DNA of 64,000 nucleotides from Panopea generosa (Eukaryota > Mollusca > Bivalvia > Adapedonta > Hiatellidae), in assembly GCA_029582155.1 (NCBI GenBank), contig CM055901.1:48543228-48607227 (forward strand), read 5' to 3'. The translations under genes and the position numbers were made by a program. Every line of letters begins with the position of its first letter. The stretch's first letter is position 1. Below, one piece after another: positions 56,500 through 64,000 of this stretch. Under the pieces are notes generated by a model, which made no database searches, was not told the DNA's origin, and was given only the letters and a program-made list of their open reading frames with translations.

Positions 56500-58195
56500 A
56501 TGTTGTATGGATGTATACATGTACATTTTGTGAAGTTTACGGATGCACACTTGTACATTTTATGTAGTTTATGGATATTTATCTGTATATTTTGTGTAGT
56601 TTATGGATGTACACCTGTACAAGTTGTGTAGTTAATGTATGTACACCTGTACATTTTGTGTAGTTCATGAATGTAAACTTGTACATTTTGTGTAGTTTAT
56701 GGATGTACACCTGTACATTTTGTGTAGTTCATGGATGTATAGCTGTACATTTTGTGTAGTTTATGGATGTATATCTGTACATTTTGTGTAGATTATGGAT
56801 GTACACCTGTACATTTTCTGAAGTTCATGGATGTACACCTGTAAAGTTATGGATGTATACTTGTACATTTTGTGTAGTTCATAGATGTACACCCATATAG
56901 TTTATAGATGTATACCTGTACATTGTAGTTTCGGGATGTATACCTGTACATTTTGTGTAGTTTATGGATATACACATGTACATTGTAGTTTAGGGATGTT
57001 TTCTTGTACATTTTGTGTAGTTCATGGATATATACCTGTACATTTAATGTAGTTTATTGATGTACACCTGAACATTTTGTGTAGCTAATGGATAATTTTT
57101 TTATAGACATGTACATTTTGTGTAGTTTATAAATGTACAGCTGTGTAGTCAATGGATGTACACTTGTGCATTTTATGTAGTTTATGGATGTATATCTGTA
57201 CATTTTGTGTAGTTTATGGATGTACACCTGTACATTTTGTGTAGTTCATGAATGTACACCTGTATAGTGTATTGATGTAAACCTGTACATTTTGTGTAGT
57301 TCATGGATGTACACCCATATAGTTTATGGATGTATACATTTTTTTGTAGTTTATGGATGTATACCTGCATATTTTGTGCAGTTTATGGATGTATACCTGT
57401 ACATTTTGTGTAGTTCATGGATGTAAGCCTGTACATTTTGTGTAGTTCTTGGATGTACACCTGTACATTTTTGTGGTTTATTGATGTACACCTGAACATT
57501 TTGTGTAGCTAATGGATAATTTTTTTATAGACATGTACATTTTGTGTAGTTTATAAATGTACAGCTGTGTAGTCAATGGATGTACACTTGTGCATTTTAT
57601 GTAGTTTATGGATGTATATCTGTACATTTTGTGTAGTTTATGGATGTACACCTGTACATTTTGTGTAGTTCATGAATGTACACCTGTATAGTGTATTGAT
57701 GTAAACCTGTACATTTTGTGTAGTTCATGGATGTACACCCATATAGTTTATGGATGTATACATTTTTTTGTAGTTTATGGATGTATACCTGCATATTTTG
57801 TGCAGTTTATGGATGTATACCTGTACATTTTGTGTAGTTCATGGATGTAAGCCTGTACATTTTGTGTAGTTCTTGGATGTACACCTGTACATTTTTGTGG
57901 TTTATTGATGTACAGCTGTACATTTTGTGTAGTTTATAGCTATACAGCTGTACATTTTGTTTAGTTCATGGATGATTCATGTACATTTTGTGTAGTTCAT
58001 GGATGTACATCTGTACATTTTGTGTAGTTTATGGATGTACACCATATATTTTGTGTAGTTTATGAATGTATACGTGTACATTTTGAGTAGCTTATGGCTG
58101 TATAGCTGTACTTTTTGTGTAGTTCATGGATGTACAGCTGTACATTTTATGTAGTTCATGGATGTATACCTGTACATTTTATGTAGTTTCATGAA
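56500..58195 (+). repeat. Minisatellite, 32-bp unit, about 50 copies
   Basis: The unit contains TTTATGGATGTACACCTGTA followed by CATTTTGTGTAG. Many units are shortened or altered. The array contains a perfect 424-bp direct duplication. The 62-codon minus-strand frames at 57182 and 57606 are identical because of this duplication. Confidence 0.95.
57056..57903 (+). repeat. Perfect 424-bp tandem duplication within the 32-bp array
   Basis: Bases 57056-57479 and 57480-57903 read identically as far as I can check by eye, including the rare words AATGGATAATTTTTTTATAG and GTATACATTTTTTTGTAG. Other units in the array differ by several bases each, so this is recent or an assembly error. Confidence 0.85.
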
Positions 58196-58199
58196 GGCA

Positions 58200-58449
58200 T
58201 GTGCGTAAAGTGTAATATGATCATAGTAATATGTACCAGTAAATAAATCTAAATTTTACATTAAAATACCACTGCTTACAAGTTGCAAAGATCTTAACAT
58301 TTTTGTTTTAATTATAATTCATATAGAATTGATTACTGGTATTTTAACATCTGTTTATGTGGGGACATTGTGATGGAGCACAAATTTTAATTAGGTTAAT
58401 ATAAATTATTTATGTAAGTCCTTTTGAAAACAGACAGAAGCTTGTGATA
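58200..58449. other. Unannotated AT-rich spacer
   Basis: Short unique sequence between the 32-bp array and the MITE. Nothing recognised. Confidence 0.4.
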
Positions 58450-58451
58450 TA

Positions 58452-58603
58452 CAGTCAAACATGTGTAAAGAGTCACTTCTATAAAGCAACTATTCCCCAT
58501 TTCTATGCATTTAGAGTAAATTAACCTATATTAAGCAACAACCTGTCTTAAATGGTCACTTTCGCTCCTTATCTTGACTGGCTGCATAAGACAGTTTTGA
58601 TTG
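58452..58603 (+). mobile_element. Small TA-type MITE (152 bp)
   Basis: CAGTCAAACATGTGTAAAGA at the left pairs imperfectly with the reverse complement of GCATAAGACAGTTTTGATTG at the right. TA flanks both ends (58450-58451 and 58604-58605). A related copy lies at 19305-19465. The minus-strand frame 58531-58782 crosses its end and is not a gene. Confidence 0.75.
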
Positions 58604-58609
58604 TACATT

Positions 58610-59280
58610 AGGGAATTGAATACAACACAAAATCCATAAAATTTTGATTCACACTTATCACAGGGACCATCAGGGCCTCCATACCTTTGAATGGGGTCAT
58701 GTGCAGTTGAAGCATATATTATGCGTTCATTTAGGTGGGAAGTAGAAATTAAGCCATAAATGACAAATGCATTTCTTAACAACGATTATATGACATGTGG
58801 ATTTAAATAAATTGAGGGAACAAGTGGTCATGTTTTTGACATGCAGACTGATTTAGTATTTGAGAGAACATGTACCGCGACTTGTCACATATGTAGTTAT
58901 TCATCTTTAGATGAAGATTGGCAGGAATAAAGTTCTCAAGTGAATGCAATGAGCGAATAAATTTTACTGACAGACAGTAAGGTGTTTATTTTACATCTAC
59001 ATGTTATATGCGGACTTTGTTATCACACTTTGCCTACGCAAAAAATTATGTACTGAACATAAATTTCTCAAAAGTTTTCGAATTAACCAAAATTATTCTG
59101 AAAGCCGTCTGTGATAGGAAGATTTATATATATTAATTAACCCAGTCTGTTAATGTGCCAAATTTATTTCCAGGAAGTCTAGAACATGACTTTTATTTGG
59201 TTAAATTACTTTTCTCTTTGTTGAATATAAAGATATGGGCTTTTCAATTTGGACATCAATTTGTATGGTGATTAGCTTTA
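58610..59280. other. Unannotated sequence
   Basis: No confirmed gene. A T-rich acceptor at 59174 is followed by a 32-codon frame with a weak donor; it is AT-rich and I leave it uncalled. Confidence 0.35.
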
Positions 59281-59284
59281 CTTT

Positions 59285-60062
59285 GATTGTGTCAGTTATA
59301 TCCTGACATTGTCTAAGCACTGTTATACAGGAGAAGTCACAGGAGTAGTAGTGCTACAGACAAATTGTACTATCATACCCCACATAGTCACATGAAACTA
59401 ACATTTCTGACCATATCTAGAACTGCCACATAGTCACATGAAACTTAGCACTTCTGACCATATCTAGAACTGCCACATGAAACTAACACTACTGACCATA
59501 TCTAGAACTGCCACATAATCACATAAAACTAACACTACTGACCATATCTAGAACTGCCACATAATCACATAAAACTAACACTACTGACCATATCTAAAAC
59601 TGCTACATTATCACATAAAACTTAACACTTCTGACCATATCTAGAACTGCCACATAATCACATGAAACTAACACTACTGACCATATCTAGAACTGCCACA
59701 TTATCTCATGAAACTAACACTACTGACCATATCTAGAACTGCCACATTATCTCATGAAACTAACACTACTGACCATATCTAGAACTTCCACATAATCACA
59801 TGAAACTTACACTACTGACCATATCTAGAACTGCCACATAATCACATGAAACTTACACTACTGACCATATCTAGAACTGCCACAGTCACATGAAACTAAC
59901 ACTACTGACCTTTTCTAGAACTGCCACATAATCACATGAAACTAACACTACTGACCATATCTAGAAATGCCACATAATCACATGAAACTAACACTACTGA
60001 CCATATCTAGAACTTTTTTCTAAATCCTTAGCACAAGTGAGGAAGCTTCTAGCACCATTTTT
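59285..60062 (-). mobile_element. SINE family A, reverse copy expanded internally by a minisatellite
   Basis: Read on the minus strand, the left part (60062 to ~60005) is normal SINE A: GGTGCTAGAAGCTTCCTCAC, TTGTGCTAAGGATTTAG, CTAGATATGGTC. About 14 tandem 46-bp units follow, and after them the usual downstream part: GTGGGGTATGATAGTAC, ATTTGTCTGTAGCAC, ACTACTCCTGTGAC, AACAGTGCTTAGACAATGTC. The amplified segment is the same body region as in 10269-11555. The head is cut off by element R5. Confidence 0.75.
59385..60010 (-). repeat. Minisatellite, 46-bp unit, about 14 copies, inside SINE A
   Basis: On the plus strand the unit contains CATGAAACTAACACTACTGA, CCATATCTAGAACTGCCACA and TAATCA. A few units lack the TAATCA spacer or read TTATCTCATG. 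Confidence 0.95.
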
Positions 60063-60066
60063 TAAT

Positions 60067-61535
60067 TAGCTCACCTGAGCCAAAGGCTCACAGGTTAGCT
60101 TTTGTAATCGTCTGGTACCCGTCGCCTGTCGTCCGTCGTTAACTTTTAGCATTTTAACAACTTCTCTGAAACCACTGGGCCAATTTTGATATTATTTCAC
60201 AGAAATGTTCCTCAGGTTACACTCTACCAAGTTTGTTCAAGTCATCTTGATTAATCGAAAAACATTGTGGCCAGGGGGTCGGGTTAGTTTACTATATAAG
60301 CTATAGTTAAAACTTCAAAAAAATTTTAGTCGGAAACTACTGGCTCGATTTTAAAATAATTTCACAGAAATGTTCCTTGGGTGACTCTCTACCAAGTTTG
60401 TTCAAGCCATCTTGATTAATGAAAAAACATAGCAGCCAGTAGGTGGGGTTAGTTTTATGTCAAATTACTTCCCTTGTTTAATAACATAAATGTCTGTATA
60501 TAGCAATTATTACAAGTAGAGGTAATAAACTCTTTAACCCTTTACTCCATAGATACACGTATTCCTGCACCAATCACAGAAGGCCTTTGAAAACTGTGCA
60601 GGACAGGTCCTGCACTGTTTTCAACTCTGTCAGTTAATATAAACATAATTCACCCATTGCTGATACATAGTGAATTAATGCTTTCAATATTAGAGATGTC
60701 CAAAGGCGTCTATATGAAGTAAAGGGTTAAATAAACTTTTTTTTGCTATTATTATAGTTTTACAATATTATACCAGATATAAGTTTTAAAAGATAATTCA
60801 TCATAAATGATGAATGATACCATTATAACCAATGATTGAAGATTGAAATATTATTCATATATCATGAACCATTTTAAAATAGGTGTTTTTCTGAATATAA
60901 AAGTCAGAGTTTTTATGGTTCAGACAGGGATGGTTTACTAATTCACAATAAAGCAATACCATATTTTTAGGTAGTTTCATCACAGCAAAAAGTCTGCTTG
61001 AGATTTTCAGTGTCAAAGTGTACTTGAAATCTTGGAGGAGGAGCTTAATTGTTTTTGAGGGAGAGTGCACTGTGACAAAGATTCTTTCAAGTGATAGAAT
61101 TTGGGAAAGCTTGTGTTTGAAACTCATAGGAATATTTATTGTGCTGGAACTGTGGATTGTTTCATGCACAATAGTTTAGTCGGATGCTTTAGTTTGAAAC
61201 CGTTCTCAAACATAACAGGTTAGTTTTGTGCTGGAACTGGATTTTTATCTTAGTTCGAAGACACAAGACTATAGTAAAAACTTCGAAAGCCTTCTTGTCA
61301 GAATCTACTGACCTGATTTCGATGAAATTTCACTGATATTTACCATGGATGAACCTCTAACAAGTTTGAACCGTTCTACGCATCTGTTACATCTTCAAAA
61401 CAAATCAAAATTCTAACTACTTGCCCATCTCATCTTTCTGGAATTTTGAGTGTACATGTATTATATAATCTACTTATGTTGGGTGACTCAAGGTCAGTCA
61501 GGTGAGCGATATAGGGCCATATTGGCCCTCATGTT
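60067..61535 (+). mobile_element. Hairpin-headed dispersed element R5, carrying a piggyBac-like MITE
   Basis: The head is an imperfect palindrome, AGCTCACCTGAGCC-AAA-GGCTCACAGGTTAGCT (60068-60100), soon followed by CGCCTGTCGTCCGTCGTT. Internal repeats share TTTCACAGAAATGTTCCT and TACCAAGTTTGTTCAAG. The end has TCAGGTGAGCGATATAGGGCC, whose first part inverts the head, then the hairpin GGGCC-ATATT-GGCCC and TCATGTT. The MITE lies at 60538-60726. No coding frame. Confidence 0.75.
60538..60726 (-). mobile_element. piggyBac-like MITE, copy 2
   Basis: The 189-bp element begins CCCTTTACTCCATAGATACA and ends TATATGAAGTAAAGGG, with TTAA on both sides (60534-60537, 60727-60730). It is the inverse of the copy at 3393-3614 except for the centre, where it has only a short palindrome (TGCAGGACAGGTCCTGCA). 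Confidence 0.85.
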
Positions 61536-61544
61536 CTTTTGAGT

Positions 61545-61770
61545 GTCCTCTGCGGCCAAGTGATGTAGGACATTTATGATCACTTATTGACCACTTACAT
61601 CTCGCAACTGGGGTCATAGGTTTGAGCCTGCTAGGTCCAAAAACTTGATGTGGTAATGGTATCCAGTTACTTACCTAGGGATAGGTTTTTTTCAGGATCC
61701 CAAGAAAAAGTGGATTGGTTAACTGATTTCCTGTTAGCCCTCGATTGCATAAAAATGGTGTTAAATAAAA
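61545..61770 (+). mobile_element. SINE family B copy, diverged
   Basis: GCGGCCAAGTGATGTAGGAC and GGTCATAGGTTTGAGCCTGC form a tRNA-like head. The middle of the body is deleted. The end has GGATCCCAAGAAAAAGTGGA, TTAACTGATTTCCTGTTAGC, CCTCGATTGCATAAAAATGG and an A-run. Confidence 0.7.
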
Positions 61771-61779
61771 AAAAAATAT

Positions 61780-62125
61780 TATGAAATAATATTAATCCTT
61801 TTCAGATTTTTTGTTATGATTTATAAATATTCAATTTCATGTATGATTTTCATTGGTCACTTGAATATGGATGGTGTAGTTCAATATCCTGTTCTTGGTA
61901 GTACTACATTAACCATTGATTGTAATTATATATACCTAATTAAGAATTAAAGCATTCCGTCTGGTCGACCCAGCTCCTAGACCCAGCTCAATCACCACCA
62001 CAGAGCATCATAGAGGGTTTGTCTTTATTTACAAGAAGTTTATTCTCATTTGTCATGCAAGCAGGTGCATTTTCAGTGTCCATGTTTGTTCTAAGATTCA
62101 CACATCGTGGTTTGCTTTTGCTTTT
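61780..62125. other. Unannotated sequence
   Basis: AT-rich, no exon or terminus recognised. Confidence 0.4.
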
Positions 62126-62129
62126 GGCT

Positions 62130-62420
62130 TGCTTTTGTTTTTGTTTTTAATGTGGTTTAATGCGGGTTTCCAACACAATTTTCAGAATGTACATGGTATC
62201 CAGCTTGTAATGGTGAAATTCAAAGACCTCAAAATTGAATCTTTGTAATAACTGCTGACCTTCTGCAAGTAACTGGTAATTTTAAAGTACCTAAAATTTT
62301 AATTAAAGGTTTTGGGCCAGGTTGGGCTTCAAGCAATGACCTCATTGGAAATTTATGTGATCTTGAGAGAGAACCTCAGACTTCCATGCCACGCATGTCC
62401 CATATGTTTTTGTAAGCTAA
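62130..62420 (-). mobile_element. SINE family B-related copy, reverse, strongly diverged
   Basis: TTTTTAATGTGGTTTAATGC, TTCCAACACAATTTTCAG and CTTCTGCAAGTAACTGGTAA follow the reverse order of SINE B ends and resemble 16515-16700. The remaining part is too diverged to align by eye. Confidence 0.4.
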
Positions 62421-62717
62421 CAGAGTCGACTGGTTGCCTGCATGGTTGCCTAAAAAAGGGATAGTAGCATCTGTTTGAGTTGGTCAGCAGGTCAAGCTGA
62501 TAATGTGTGAAACATCTAGTTTGTCAGCTACCACCATTGAGAAGAGCTCTTGATTGGCTGAAAAAGTACAGGGATGTATATTTCTTGATAGTAAGCTTAT
62601 TTCTGGTTAGATGAAAATGTCAAAGTGACAAAAGATCACAATAAGGTATAAGTTTGTTATGTTTGTGTCAATAAAAATTTAAAACTATGTTTATTTGACC
62701 GACTTCATTTCATTCAG

Positions 62718-62777
62718 GAAACTGTATGGAAAGTAAAATTGGATGAGGTACCTAACTTCAGAGGGCCAAAAAAGTGA
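62718..62777 (+). CDS. Candidate terminal exon of an unidentified host gene
   Basis: A pyrimidine-rich acceptor (ACTTCATTTCATTCAG) is followed by 19 codons, ETVWKVKLDEVPNFRGPKK, and TGA. The composition is protein-like. A second frame with a two-base offset (reading NCMESKIG, then TGA) is also compatible with splicing from the 50612-50692 exon, so the frame is unsettled. A polyadenylation-type AATAAA lies 634 bases downstream. Confidence 0.35.
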   Translation, partial: ETVWKVKLDEVPNFRGPKK

Positions 62778-62779
62778 TA

Positions 62780-64000
62780 AAAAACAACACTGTGGCCACA
62801 TTTTTGAACATATTCATTTATATATGGGATAGTAGCTTAATATGATCAGGACATTTTGTTCTTTAAATGTTAGAAATAGTGAAAATTAGATCAAAGGTTA
62901 TAATGGTTATCTATAGAAAACACAATGGTGGAAGCTGACTAGTTACGATGCCCCTTCTGTTATATTGAGTTTTATCAGTTGTGAAACATACTTTGCTGCA
63001 AACCAGCCTATCTAGGGGTCCCCATCGCTTCATGTTACACAATGCCTGCATTATACAGTTGCATTATAATGAACATATATGATTGCATATACTGATAACT
63101 TAGACATAACATAAAACTCATTTTCATATGGAACACATTCATCAGATAAAATGCGGGACTTTCATCGAACTCCGTGTTCTTTTTGCAAAGATGTTTTGTG
63201 AAAGCAACTATTTGAGATATTATAATTTTGTAATTTATAACCCAGATACTATGAATGGCATAATTGTTGTGAATAATTGTCAGTTTGTTTTGCATATTCA
63301 GATGTCAATTAACAAGCACAGTGGTGTTGAACGTGTCCAATTATGATTTCATTGATATCACTGCTTTCAGTGTTGATTAAAACATTAATATGTCTGTGTA
63401 TTTTTTGTGTAATAAAGATACCTGCAGACACCAGAAGATGATGCAGGTATCACACTATTGTGTTGGGTGTATGTCTAAGCAAAAGATTTTTTTTTGTTTT
63501 AAAAATACAATTTCAGTGGTGTATTTATAAATTAGATATCAGGACATTAATCTCTTTAGCGGTAAAAAAAAATGTTTTACTTGTGAAAATAAATATGACA
63601 AAATTTATAAAATTTAACATTCTACTGTAATTGGTCTAAATAAACTAAATAGATCAACTGCATTTCATTTCCCAGTGACAAACATTTGCAGCTGGGTAGG
63701 GCTTAAAAGGACCAGTTTGTATTTCATTGGTTGCATGGTCTTGGTTTGCTGATATGATGTCATGTTATGAGTTTTATTTGACGTTTGCCCTAAGTTGCTA
63801 TAAAAGTGCATGCACATGTTCAATGTGTTAACATCCAAATTTTATACATTTGACCCATATCAATGCAAATTTCAACATAATTCTTTTTTTCCCTCCAAAT
63901 TTTCATCAGTCAAAATAGTGTATTGAAATTTGTTATATTTCAAAAAAATATCTGACCTTATTTGAAAAATGAAATATTTTTATTTACCACGGATAAAAAC
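62780..64000. other. Possible 3' untranslated region, then unannotated AT-rich sequence
   Basis: No other element is recognised. Frames of 72-86 codons on both strands (63035-63346) overlap each other and look non-coding. Confidence 0.3.
63411..63416 (+). promoter_or_regulatory. Possible polyadenylation signal AATAAA
   Basis: AATAAA preceded by a T/G-rich stretch, downstream of the candidate terminal exon. Such hexamers are frequent in AT-rich DNA, so this is only suggestive. Confidence 0.25.

Overview
The window is eukaryotic, AT-rich, and made almost entirely of repeats. It is most consistent with a molluscan, probably bivalve, nuclear genome. The reasons are families I know from bivalve sequence: two tRNA-derived SINE families, a DIRS-type tyrosine-recombinase retrotransposon, and several dispersed elements that start with a hairpin followed by a GTCCGTC-like stretch. 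No complete protein-coding gene is visible. Three short plus-strand exon candidates with good splice or stop context (27905-28001, 50612-50692, 62718-62777) suggest that much of the window is intron of one or more host genes; I cannot name them.

Layout. 1-9 kb: a 26-bp minisatellite, a pogo-like MITE (1817-2729), a LINE ORF remnant split by a piggyBac-like MITE (3335-4218), and hairpin-headed dispersed repeats. 10-15 kb: a SINE whose body has become 23 copies of a 56-bp unit, two 38-bp arrays, and a poly-C tract. 17-21 kb: two long dispersed elements with internal repeats and a perfect fold-back at 19463-19562. 22.6-27.2 kb: a decayed minus-strand DIRS-like element with RT, RNase H and tyrosine recombinase. 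28-31 kb: an exon candidate and SINEs. 31-37 kb: 62-bp and 44-bp arrays and a second pogo-like MITE with a recognisable empty target site. 37.8-41.4 kb: a 3.5-kb DNA element with about 487-bp inverted repeats and a broken ORF. 43-46 kb: SINEs and a hAT-type MITE with a perfect 8-bp target duplication. 47.9-48.8 kb: one copy of each SINE family. 50.6-53.8 kb: an exon candidate and about 84 copies of a 35-bp unit. 56.3-58.2 kb: a poly-G tract and a 32-bp array containing a perfect 424-bp duplication. 58.4-62.8 kb: a small MITE, a second SINE with an internally amplified (46-bp) body, a hairpin-headed element carrying another piggyBac-like MITE, SINEs, and a possible terminal exon.

The main theme is how these repeats arise and stack. 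Nested insertions give target-site duplications that can be checked inside this window. Two SINEs in opposite orientation have each turned into a minisatellite at the same part of the SINE body. Five dispersed families share a head design, and four a tail design, suggesting one mobilisation mechanism. The 3.5-kb long-inverted-repeat element is the best candidate for a little-described transposon family. All family names rest on recognition by eye; no database search was run.
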